Origin: an uncultured Clostridium sp.
Lineage (GTDB): Bacteria; Bacillota; Clostridia; TANB77; CAG-508
Direction: 5' to 3'
Length of the DNA: 14,851 nt
NCBI GenBank assembly: GCA_946008205.1
Contig: CAMGAZ010000011.1
Coordinates: 1-14,851 of the forward strand
Shown here: piece after piece, positions 6,690-14,851 of the stretch
Position numbering within the stretch: position 1 is the first letter of the stretch
Layout: the number at the start of each line of letters is the position of its first letter
Translations under genes and position numbers: made by a program
The notes under the pieces: generated by a model
The model's database searches: none
What the model saw: the letters and a program-made list of their open reading frames with translations, nothing else
What the model was told of the DNA's origin: nothing

Positions 6690-7711
6690 AATGAATGATT
6701 ATAAAATGGATTATTGGTTGTATTTCCATTGTTATCTGCTGCTCCATATATATCACTTCCTACAATTTCACCTGTTGCTTTATATATATATCCTGGAGCA
6801 TATTTTGTGCTATATTCACAGGTTATTTGGTGGTCTTTAGCTGCTGTTTGTTTATTATATGCTTTGCACCACTGCTCTGCACTTGCTCCTCCTACTAAAG
6901 TTTGAATTTTGCCTTTTAAATTTCCATCTGCTTTATTTACCTGGTCTTTTATTCCTGCAAATATGTCTGCATCAGCCAAATAACATGCTGCTTGTTCACT
7001 TTCATTTAAACTCTTAAAGTCTACACTTCCTCTATTAGCACTCCATTGGCTATTTACACTCTTATAATATGATAGTGTATTTACTGATGGTGTATATGTT
7101 ACACTATTAGAATCATATATATAATATTCATCATCTGGTGTCAAATTTGCCTTTTTTTGTATTGCTTGTCTCATTGCTCCTGTAATATTATTAGAATGTG
7201 ATTCTAGCTTTGGTACCCATGCGCCACTTACTTCCTTTGTTGTATCTGGCACCCAGTATGTTGGGGTTGATACTAAATATGCTGTTTTGCCATCATCACT
7301 TACATCAAATAAATACCAGTCTAGTGTTTGTCCGTCTATATTTGCAGTTGTTCCTATTTTTGTTCCTGCTGGTGTACTTTTTGTTAATGGTTGTGTTTTT
7401 CCGTCAGAATCTGTATATGTTATATTTCCACTTCCGCCTTCATAATCTACTTTTTCTGCTGCTTCCAAATCATTTGCTAATTTGTTTAGTTGTGCCATTT
7501 CATTTTCAATTGATTTGTTGGTTTCTTCTCTTGCCTTTTTTGCCTGTGTTATTATTCCATTATTCCCTACTACTAAATCTATTGATACTCCTGCAAGTAT
7601 TAATAAAATAACAATTGTAACTACAAGTGCCACCAAAGTGATACCAGAATTTTGTCGAGGATGTGTCAAGTAATCGTTTGCGACACTCCTTAATGTTGAT
7701 TTTTTATTCAT
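6635..7711 (-). CDS. Type IV prepilin-like protein with DGR target C-terminus, frameshifted
   Basis: 358 codons from ATG 7711, chosen because AGGAGG (7726-7721) lies nine bases upstream. Residues about 18-42 are a class III signal/pilin helix: RQNSG then ITLVALVVTIVILLILAG, a prepilin-peptidase site after Gly but without the usual Glu at +5. A charged helix follows (ITQAKKAREETNKSIENE), then a long extracellular region with WYLFDVSDDGKTAYLV and a C-terminal WWFVSPSG block. This layout matches pilin-like proteins ending in a DUF6273/C-type-lectin-like domain that serve as DGR targets in gut Bacillota. Probable role: surface display of a variable binding domain. The variable repeat contains a +1 shift ending the protein at WWFVSPSGDLERYCVRC; removing one base extends it by about 27 residues. 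Truncation, assembly error or decay are all possible. Confidence 0.75.
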   Translation of the reverse strand: MNKKSTLRSVANDYLTHPRQNSGITLVALVVTIVILLILAGVSIDLVVGNNGIITQAKKAREETNKSIENEMAQLNKLANDLEAAEKVDYEGGSGNITYTDSDGKTQPLTKSTPAGTKIGTTANIDGQTLDWYLFDVSDDGKTAYLVSTPTYWVPDTTKEVSGAWVPKLESHSNNITGAMRQAIQKKANLTPDDEYYIYDSNSVTYTPSVNTLSYYKSVNSQWSANRGSVDFKSLNESEQAACYLADADIFAGIKDQVNKADGNLKGKIQTLVGGASAEQWCKAYNKQTAAKDHQITCEYSTKYAPGYIYKATGEIVGSDIYGAADNNGNTTNNPFYNHSLWWFVSPSGDLERYCVRC

Positions 7712-7756
7712 TTTTTTATTCCTCCTTCGTTTGTATAAAAGATAAAATTTATACAA

Positions 7757-7799
7757 ATTATATATAAGTTTTTATAATTTTTGTCAATGATTTTTGACA
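7757..7799 (-). promoter_or_regulatory. Promoter of the prepilin-like gene with inverted repeat at -35
   Basis: Minus strand: TTGACA (7787-7782) as -35, and TATAAT (7762-7757) at 19-nt spacing or TATATA at 17. TGTCAA (7782-7787) and TTGACA (7794-7799) form a perfect 6-bp inverted repeat with a 6-nt spacer overlapping the -35, a possible operator. AT-rich leader with a strong AGGAGG SD. Confidence 0.55.
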
Positions 7800-7911
7800 T
7801 TTTTTCTGCTTTTTTTTAAATATTTTTTATTAAATTATGCAATCTAATTCACTAATCAGTGTTAGCTGTAATGCTTGATATATTGGGCTTTGTTTGTCTA
7901 AATATACAGTA

Positions 7912-8133
7912 TTATTTTTTTTGATTACTTTCTTCGTTGTTCAATTTTATCAATGCTTTTTTTGTCCTTTTTAAAGTTTGTTTTATTTCTTTCAAATATT
8001 CTTCAACAGAAACATCAATTTCGACTTCTTTTTCTATTGTTTCAATTTCAACAACACCTTCTTGAACTTTTATAGCACATATTTTAGCTAAACAAGTGGC
8101 TCCAAATTTTGAAAAAGTCTGAAAAAATCCCAA
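7912..8133 (-). CDS. Small hypothetical ORF between prepilin gene and tRNA
   Basis: 73 codons from a TTG, no SD visible; the frame is open further upstream to about 8178, next to the tRNA terminator. The C-terminal half is highly charged and helical (EVEIDVSVEEYLKEIKQTLK, then RTKKALIKLNN), which looks like genuine protein. The N-terminal part (VDFTVFLFLGFFQTFSKFG) is hydrophobic and less convincing. Not recognised. It could be the C-terminal remnant of an element gene cut at the att side; no integrase motif is present. Confidence 0.35.
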   Translation of the reverse strand: MGFFQTFSKFGATCLAKICAIKVQEGVVEIETIEKEVEIDVSVEEYLKEIKQTLKRTKKALIKLNNEESNQKK

Positions 8134-8180
8134 AAATAAAAAGACTGTAAAATCAACGTTTTCAGCCTTTTTTAGAATTT

Positions 8181-8201
8181 AAAAAAGAGGCAAAATGCCT
8201 C
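8181..8201 (-). terminator. Intrinsic terminator of the tRNA gene
   Basis: Minus strand GAGGCA-TTT-TGCCTC hairpin (8201-8187) followed by six Ts (8186-8181), starting five bases after the tRNA CCA end. Confidence 0.85.
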
Positions 8202-8202
8202 A

Positions 8203-8219
8203 AAATTGGTTGCGGGGGA
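8203..8219. repeat. Right copy of the 17-bp att-like direct repeat
   Basis: Identical to 3846-3862 and overlapping the last 13 bases of the tRNA gene including CCA. Integration downstream of the tRNA would keep the tRNA intact at this end, as observed. Confidence 0.7.
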
Positions 8220-8282
8220 TAGACTCGAACTACCGACCTTTGGGTTATGAGCCCAACGAGCTGCCAACTGCTCCACCCCGCG
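8207..8282 (-). tRNA. Initiator tRNA-fMet (CAT)
   Basis: 76 nt with encoded CCA. The acceptor stem is CGCGGGG/CCCCGCA with the unpaired C1:A72 diagnostic of bacterial initiators. The anticodon arm GGG-CTCATAA-CCC has the three G:C pairs needed for P-site entry and the CAT anticodon. D-loop AGTTGGCAGCT and T-arm GGTTCGAG-like sequence (GTAGTTCGAGTCTAT) are normal. It initiates translation. Its 3' end acts as the apparent integration site for the element to its left. Confidence 0.96.
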
Positions 8283-8297
8283 ATATATAACATAATT

Positions 8298-8326
8298 ATT
8301 ATACAACCTGTAACATGAGTTGTCAA
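8298..8326 (-). promoter_or_regulatory. Consensus promoter of the tRNA gene
   Basis: Minus strand TTGACA (8326-8321), 17-nt spacer, TATAAT (8303-8298): both hexamers perfect. Predicted start near 8291, nine bases before the mature 5' end. Confidence 0.9.
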
Positions 8327-8694
8327 TATATTTTATAAATTTTTTATATTTTATTATATGCCGCCTTATCAAAAAATATGACAGTTTAGTTATTTTTATT
8401 TATCTGTTGAAATACTAGGGAAGTAAGGAAAAGAAGAGAAATATCTAGTCGACATAAATACTAAAAGACCGACCAAAACCGCTTAAAATCAACAAAGTTG
8501 ATATTGCACAAATAAAATATAAACAAAATACAGATATTAAAATGTAATAAAAATTTAATAAAATCGCTACTAACGACTTCCGCAAGCCTATTTGAGAAGC
8601 TAACAAATAAAGGTAAAAATAGGCATTGAAAAATAAATCTTTGCATGTAATAATACAATATAGGAAAAAAGAGTTACATAATTTCAAAAAAACA
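8327..8694. other. Gene-free AT-rich region between divergent tRNA and surface operon
   Basis: No supported gene. It contains a small hairpin ATCAAC-AAA-GTTGAT (8488-8502) without T-tract, and a 14-nt direct repeat CATTGAAAAATAAA at 8624-8637 and 8693-8706, whose second copy holds the operon -35. The hydrophobic minus-strand frame 8445-8687 lacks an SD and looks like chance. Confidence 0.6.
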
Positions 8695-8723
8695 TTGAAA
8701 AATAAACAAAAATGGCGTATAAT
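8695..8723 (+). promoter_or_regulatory. Promoter of the surface-protein operon
   Basis: TTGAAA (8695-8700), 17-nt spacer, perfect TATAAT (8718-8723). An AAGGAGG SD (8742-8748) follows, seven bases before ATG 8756. The near-ideal promoter and SD place the true start at 8756 even though a stop codon follows at codon 18. Confidence 0.88.
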
Positions 8724-8755
8724 TAGTTATAGTGAAAATGTAAGGAGGAGCAAAA

Positions 8756-11700
8756 ATGCAACAAAAATTAATTAAGGTAATATCGGCGTTATTAGCCACT
8801 ACGATATAGTATGCTAACTCGGCAGCTCTAATAAGCTATGCAGCAGACAATTTTTTAAGTGATAATGAGCTCGAAAGCCAAGGAACATCAACCAACAACG
8901 AAAATGTTGAATTTGATGTTTATTATGATGGAGGAAAACATTCTACAACAGCAGATATTAATGCAACAGATACGAAATTAAATATTGTAATTAATGTAAA
9001 AAAAGCTGGATACTTGAAGGATGCAGTTGTTGATTTATCTGATTCGAATTTTGTAATAAGCCAAACAAGCGAATCTGAGAAGGTGCAATCTTTCGATGCA
9101 GAGAATAAAAAAATAGAGCTTAATCAAATAAACAATGGAGAAAAAGTTGTAGAAGCGATATCAATTGCAGCAGACAAGAAAGATGAAATAAACCAAGAAA
9201 TGTTTAGCAAAGATAATAAAATAAAGCTAACTGCAACATATGTAGATGCAAAAGCTGAAGAAAAATCCATAGAAAAAGAAATAATTATACATACAGATTG
9301 GAATGCTCAAGAGGTAACTGCAAATTTGCAATATGAAATAACTAAATACATTCCATATTCAGTAAATGGTGTAAACAAAATAATAACACAGGGGAAAGTC
9401 AAATCATATGTAGAAAATAGCGTATTGCCTATAAAAGAGACAAATATTGAACTTGCTGCTCCAGTAATAAATGATGAGTATCCAGAAAAAGTTACAATCA
9501 TTGCAAGAACAAATGCTACTAATGGAGATACAAACGGGAAAGATTTTACATCAGAGAACTGGTCATATGATAGTACAACAGGTAAAATAAGCATTAATGT
9601 AAAAAATGATGTTGTAAATGGAAAAATAAAATGGATAAAAAATGTAATGGACGAATACTTAGTTACATATATATACTCACCAAATGTGTATGAAGCTGTT
9701 AAAGATTCAACAGTAAAAGTTACATATAATGTTAGTTCACAATTAAGCTTATATGGAAATGGTACAACAATAAATGCAACAATTAATGGAGAACAAGAAC
9801 AAAAGGAAAAATTAGGAGAAACTGTAGAATTTAATACAGAAGCAACAGCATCTATAAGCAAAGGATATTTATATAACAATAAAAATGCAAAAGACGAAAA
9901 TAAGAAAGAGACAGAATATACAATTAAATATAATGCAAATATCTCATATGCTGACATAGTTGATTCTATAGTGCTAAAACAAGAAGTGGATCAATTTGTT
10001 ACAGAACAAGGGGAAGAGAAAGCAACCACAGTTTCAGGAAAGAACTACGCATATGATAAAACATTAAAAATATCAAAACAAGAATTTGATGAAGTACTTG
10101 GAACAGACGGACAAATAGAAGTATTAAATAATTCAGGTGAAATTATAGAATCTGTTAACAAAGATACAACTTCAGATAATGGACAAATTGTTATAGATTT
10201 ATCAAAATTTAATATTAATGATATAACAATAAAAACATCAAAACCACAAAAAGAAGGGAATATTACATTTGAAATAATAAAAGCCTTATCAAAAAATATA
10301 GATTATAGCACAAATCAAATCAAAGAGTTTGTAAGTTTAAAGACAACGATGATTGGTAGTGCGAAAAATGAGGATGTAAATATTGCTCAAGTTGAAAAGA
10401 ACAATAATATATCATTGGAAGAACCAAGTCAAAAGGTAGAAGTTACTACAAATACCGACAGATTGTCAACAGTAGTAACAAATGAAAATGTTGAATTAAA
10501 AGTAACACTAGAGAATGATAGTGCAGACGATACTATGTATACTAATCCAACTGTAGAAGTTGAACTACCAACTAATATAGAGAATTTAGAGGTAAAAACA
10601 ACACAATTATTCTTTGATGATGAATTATCATTAGAAAATGTAGAAGTAGTAGATAACGACAATGGAACGAAGAGTATAGTTGCAAATTTAGCTGGAACTC
10701 AAACGAAATATAATAATCCAGCAGTACAAGGAGCAACGTTAGTACTTACTTCAGATATAACACTAAATAAATTGACTCCAACGACAGATACTACCATAAT
10801 GGCTACAGCAATGAATGGAGATTCTGAAAGTACAGTTTCAACAAGTCAAACTAATGTGAAATACGTTGCACCAACAGGTGTTGTGACAACTAATACTATG
10901 ACTGGATATAATGGTTCAGAAACTTTAGAGGCAATAAATGGCGAAGCAAAAGAAGCTCTTATTGCAACAAACGCAGAGCAAAAAGAAGTTACATTTAATA
11001 TGAATGTAATAAACAATTATGAGAATACGTTAGACAATGTGGTTGTTCTAGGAAGGACTCCTTTTGCAGGAAATAAAGATGTACTAACATCTCAGAGCTT
11101 GGGCTCAACAATAGATATGCCTCTAACAACAGGAATAACAGTTAATGGAATAGATTCATCAAATTATACAATATACTATTCAGAAAATGGAGAGGCTACA
11201 TCAGATGTAGCTAATACTGCAAATGGTTGGACAACTGAAGTGTCAGACTATTCACGAGTAAAATCTTATATGATAGTGTTAAATAATTATACAATGAATA
11301 CAGGTTCAACTTTTAACTTCTCGTATAAAGCCTTAATACAAGGAAATTTAGATTATGAACAAGCAGCATATGAAAACTATGCAGTATACTTTAACAACAA
11401 TCAAACTTCAGGGACAATTAAAGATAAGACAACAGCCACAAAAATAGGCGTTACTACTGGAAGTATAGCAAAATTAGAAGCGGAATTAACATCAAAAGCA
11501 GGAAACGGTGCTAAAATAAAAAGTGGAGAAAATGTAGAGTATGAATTAAACGTAAAAAATACTGGAGGATTAAAGGCAGAAGATGTAATGGCAACAATAG
11601 AGGTACCAGATATGTTTTCATACAGACCTGAACAGGGAGAAGAATATACAACTGAATATCCAACATATGATGAAGATTCTACAGGTGACACAGAAAAAGT

Positions 11701-13792
11701 TAAAATAAGAATAAATTTAGCTGATGTAGATGCTCATTCTACAATAACGAAGAAACTTACATTCTATGTTAACACTATTACTAATAATGAAGAAAATGTA
11801 GAATTAAAAGCAAGCATTAGCTATGGAACAGATAAGACAGCCGAAAGCAATACTGTACAAAATGTAATAACAAAGACATACTTTAAAACGCAAGTAGTTC
11901 CAGTTAACAATCAAAGTTCAGGAATTAAAGAGGGAGATACGTTATCTTACAGGGTAAACTTGATATCTTCAGAATCAAAATACATGTTTGAGGATGGAAA
12001 TAACCAAGCAGATAGACAAAATACCATTGTAACAGTAACGCTACCAGAAGAAGTAAAGTATGACTCAATGGTGTTAACTAAATACAATGAAGAAACTACA
12101 GAAGATGATGATATAACTTCTTCAGCAGTTGTGAATGTAAAAGGAAATGTTCTTACGATTAATATTGGAGAGCTAGACGGAGAAAGAGGAAAAACGCTAA
12201 CAGTTAATTCAACTGTAAAAACACTACCAGATGGAACTTACAAAAAAGATATAACAACAACTGCTACAATTAAAGCAGATAATACACCAGTAGAAAACCT
12301 TGAAGGTGCTACTTATACAATAAACAAACCAGGAGTAAAAGTTACACAAACATGTAACATACCAGAAGGAACAACAATTTCTTCTGCTGAAGATTTCACA
12401 TATACATTCACACTTGAAAATCTATCAGAAACTTTCTTAGATAATGTGAAATTCATAGACTACATACCAGAAGGACTACAATTTAAAACATTAGAGGTTG
12501 TTTATTCAAGCGACTCAATTGACAATGCAGTACAAATAAATGATGATAATAGTGTGGAAACAAATGTATATCTAATTGGTGGGGACAAGATTACAATAAA
12601 CGTAAATGTAATAGCTAAGTCATTAGATAAAGATACAAGTATATCAAATAAGTCTAAAATTAGCCAAGATTTAATAGAGGATATTGAATCAAATGCGGTA
12701 TCACATACAATAAAAGCGTTCAATAAAGATGATATGGACATAGATGATTCTGGAAACGGTTCAGGAGAAAGTACTAATAAACAGACTAAAAAGATTATAG
12801 GTACTATATGGATTGATGAGAACAAAGACGGAATTAAAGATGTGAACGAACAAAAAGTATCAGATGTTACAGTATTATTATTAGACAACTCAACAGGAAA
12901 TATTGCTCTTGATGCATATGGAAATGTATGTACTACTCAAACAGACAAGAATGGAGCATATATGTTTAATAGTATAATAAAAGGAACATATAGTGTAATA
13001 TTCTTATATAATTCTTCAAGTTACAGCTCTACAGAATACAGAAAGAATGGCGTTGATGAAAGGCAAAACTCAGATGCAATCGACAAGACAGTAATATATG
13101 ATGGCAAAACACAAATTGCAGCTGTTACAGAAGAGATTGTGGTATCAGATACAAATAGATACAATATAGATTTAGGTATAGTAGAAGACCCTAAATTTGA
13201 TTTAAGACTTGATAAAGTAGTTAATACAATAACAGTAAATAATACAAAGAAAACAACAGAACATCAATATAATAGCAAACTTGCAAAAATTGATTTTGAA
13301 TCAAAATATGCAGCATCTTCTTCAATGGTTGTAGAATATAAATTTACAATTACAAATGAAGGCGCAATACCAGGATATGTTAAAAAATTAGCAGATTACA
13401 TACCAGAAGGCTTGAAGTTTAATTCTGAATTAAACAATGACTGGTATGAAGGAAAAGATGGAGTAATTTACAATAATTCATTAGCTAATACAGTTATCAA
13501 TCCAGGAGAAAGCAAAGAAGTGACATTGCTATTAACGAAAAATATGAATAATGAAGACTTTGGATTGATTACTAACTCGGCTGAGATATATGAAGCATCA
13601 AACGATTATGGAATGCTAGATGTAGACTCAATGCCAGGTAATAAATCTGCAAATGAAGATGATTATTCTACAGCAAACGTGCTAACATCAATTAAAACAG
13701 GTGGAATAATTATATATACTACTTTAACGCTAACAGTAATAGCAATTATCGGAGTAGGATTATATATGATAAAAAAGAAAGTATTAATGTAG
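8756..13792 (+). CDS. Giant secreted, membrane-anchored repeat protein (DUF11/SdrD_B-like), in-frame TAG at codon 18
   Basis: 1679 codons counting the stop. Strong SD before ATG 8756. Signal peptide MQQKLIKVISALLATTI, then TAG (8807-8809), then YANSAALISYAA, after which the frame is open for 1660 codons. Beta-rich repeats of the DUF11/conserved-repeat type recur, e.g. YTFTLENLSETFLDNVKFID with IPEGLQF (about 1214-1245) and YKFTITNEGAIPGY, IPEGLKF (about 1528-1560). An SdrD_B/Cna-B-like domain occupies about 1345-1480 (GTIWIDENKDGIKDVNEQKV, DKNGAYMF). The end is a membrane helix (GGIIIYTTLTLTVIAIIGVG, about 1650-1670) with a KKKVLM tail. No LPXTG is seen, so anchoring is probably by the helix. 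Likely an adhesin or cell-surface stalk. The first in-frame ATG after the TAG lies near 9199, too late to keep a signal peptide, so the amber codon probably abolishes export unless suppressed or erroneous. Confidence 0.85.
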
Positions 13793-13807
13793 AAAGGAGG
13801 TAGAAAG

Positions 13808-14851
13808 ATGAAAATAAAAGATGCAAAAAATAAATTATTTAAGAGAATAATATTAATAGCTAGTATATTAATACTAAGTTTAGTAGGATTTTGTAATATT
13901 TCTTTTGCTGGAGTAGTAGGAGTTTGGATAGGCAACGAAAATAGCGGTAGACCACAAACTGGAGTTTTATCAGCAGTTGGACAATTACCCCAAATAACAA
14001 ATAAAGGTTATCCTGTATTTTGTGGAGATTTTGGAGTAGCGGTTAGATCTGGAAAAATAGATACACATACTTATTATTTAGATGAATCTGGAGTATTGCC
14101 AGCAAACTCATATTGGACCTCATATGCAGGGTTTACTGACCAGATAGAAGAACTTCTTTATAATGGAGCTCTTAAAAACTCAGGATACAAAAGTAATGAC
14201 TCAGATTATAGAAAATTTAGAGTATCATATTATAATATAGGATATTATCAATTATGGGGACCAAGCGGAAAATATGCTAGCTTGCATGACATAGATATTA
14301 GCAAGCCAATATATTTCCGAGTAATGAACGGTTCAAACTACACTACAGTTTTTAACTATACAACGACAAAGGTTGCTGGAAGTATAGTAACAGCAATTTA
14401 CAATAAATTAGGCGCATGGGAAAGAACACAAAATACAGTTGATGCTTCTACTAACCTTACTAGTCACAATGAAGCTTATGACGGTTCAATTGTATATGGC
14501 CCAAAAGTAGCGGTAATGGAGACTTCAGATGGAGCTCAAAATGGTTATATAAAAGTAGGAAGTACAAAAACTGAAACAAATGCCCCATTATCTTTTATAT
14601 TCAGTTCAAATAATACATTAGAAGAAAAACAAGTAGCCCATTGGGAATTGGTAGATAATGGATTTAAAAACGGGGGATGGGATGCAAGCTCACTTGTATC
14701 ATGGCTTAGGAGCAAAAACGATGGGTCGATTAATTACTATAACAATGGCATCAATCTAGCTAAAAAAGCCTATAAATATCAAGAATTTGTAAGAAATAGT
14801 CTAAATTCATACAATGCAACTTTAGACATTGGACAAGCACAAGTAATAGGT
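13808..14851 (+). CDS. Secreted surface protein, 3' end outside window
   Basis: ATG 13808 preceded by AAAGGAGG (13793-13800), 15 nt after the previous stop, so co-transcribed. 348 codons are visible. Signal peptide: KNKLFKR, then IILIASILILSLVGFCNISF, with likely cleavage after A34. The mature part opens with GVVGVWIGNENSGRPQTG and has KGYPVFCGDFG (C72), LLYNG (116-120) and YNIGYYQLWG (143-151). The order FC..., ...LLYNG, ...QLW recalls thioester domains of Gram-positive adhesins, in which a Cys and a Gln crosslink, but the spacing of Q148 to W150 differs from the usual QxxxW, so this is only a suggestion. Extracellular; function otherwise unknown. The operon context implies a partner for the preceding anchored protein. 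Confidence 0.85.
   Translation, partial: MKIKDAKNKLFKRIILIASILILSLVGFCNISFAGVVGVWIGNENSGRPQTGVLSAVGQLPQITNKGYPVFCGDFGVAVRSGKIDTHTYYLDESGVLPANSYWTSYAGFTDQIEELLYNGALKNSGYKSNDSDYRKFRVSYYNIGYYQLWGPSGKYASLHDIDISKPIYFRVMNGSNYTTVFNYTTTKVAGSIVTAIYNKLGAWERTQNTVDASTNLTSHNEAYDGSIVYGPKVAVMETSDGAQNGYIKVGSTKTETNAPLSFIFSSNNTLEEKQVAHWELVDNGFKNGGWDASSLVSWLRSKNDGSINYYNNGINLAKKAYKYQEFVRNSLNSYNATLDIGQAQVIG

Noticed and set aside
6505..6905. Plus-strand reading frames opposite the prepilin-like gene
   Set aside because: They are antisense to a gene with SD and recognisable pilin helix, lack SDs and have unnatural compositions.
8445..8687. Hydrophobic minus-strand frame as a membrane protein
   Set aside because: No SD; AT-rich DNA readily produces Phe/Leu/Ile-rich frames; no recognisable motif.
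8807..8809. TAG reassigned to a sense codon in this organism
   Set aside because: TAG terminates the same gene at 13790-13792, directly before the SD of the next gene, so a standard code is more likely.
9307..13935. Several minus-strand frames within the giant surface gene
   Set aside because: They are Ser/Thr/Val/Phe-rich shadows of the plus-strand codons without SDs or motifs.
1..14851. CRISPR array
   Set aside because: No regularly spaced identical repeats were seen; the Asn-rich tract is a codon repeat, not a spacer array.

Overview
The window is AT-rich DNA with Shine-Dalgarno-led genes, sigma-A type promoters, a type IV pilin-like protein and long secreted repeat proteins. This suggests a low-GC Bacillota (Clostridia-like, probably an uncultured gut lineage). 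That placement is inference from composition and gene types.

Layout. (1) 1-3536, minus: most of a very large SF2 DEAD/DEAH-type helicase whose 3' end lies outside the window. Just upstream of it is a 27-codon relic of a replication-initiator-like gene (3606-3689). (2) 3846-8219: a segment of about 4.4 kb bounded by a 17-bp direct repeat. The right copy is the 3' end of an intact initiator tRNA-Met gene; the left copy stands alone. This is the layout of an element integrated at a tRNA 3' end. Inside are an AbiE type IV toxin-antitoxin pair, a MobV-type oriT joined to an N-terminally truncated mobV, an asparagine-codon-rich repeat, and a prepilin-like gene whose 3' end aligns to that repeat. 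No integrase or reverse transcriptase is visible. (3) 8207-8282, minus: the initiator tRNA with a consensus promoter and a terminator. (4) 8695 to the window end, plus: a consensus promoter drives a two-gene operon of large secreted or membrane-anchored proteins. The first carries an in-frame TAG inside its signal peptide.

Main result. The repeat at 6189-6270 and the 3' end of the prepilin-like gene (6607-6689) align as a template repeat and variable repeat of a diversity-generating retroelement (DGR). Over a 51-nt core, 13 of 15 substitutions fall at adenines of the coding-strand template. Non-Asn positions (Ser, Val, Cys, Val, Gly, Ser, Leu) are kept while most Asn codons vary. The copy looks eroded: there is no RT in the window, the target has a one-base frameshift in the variable repeat, and the template's 3' side is poorly conserved.

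How the parts fit (inference): a mobilizable element (mobV, oriT, perhaps the replication relic) carrying a defence or maintenance module (AbiE) and a diversifying surface pilin-like gene settled at tRNA-fMet and is decaying. The flanking surface-protein operon and the helicase may belong to the host or to neighbouring islands.
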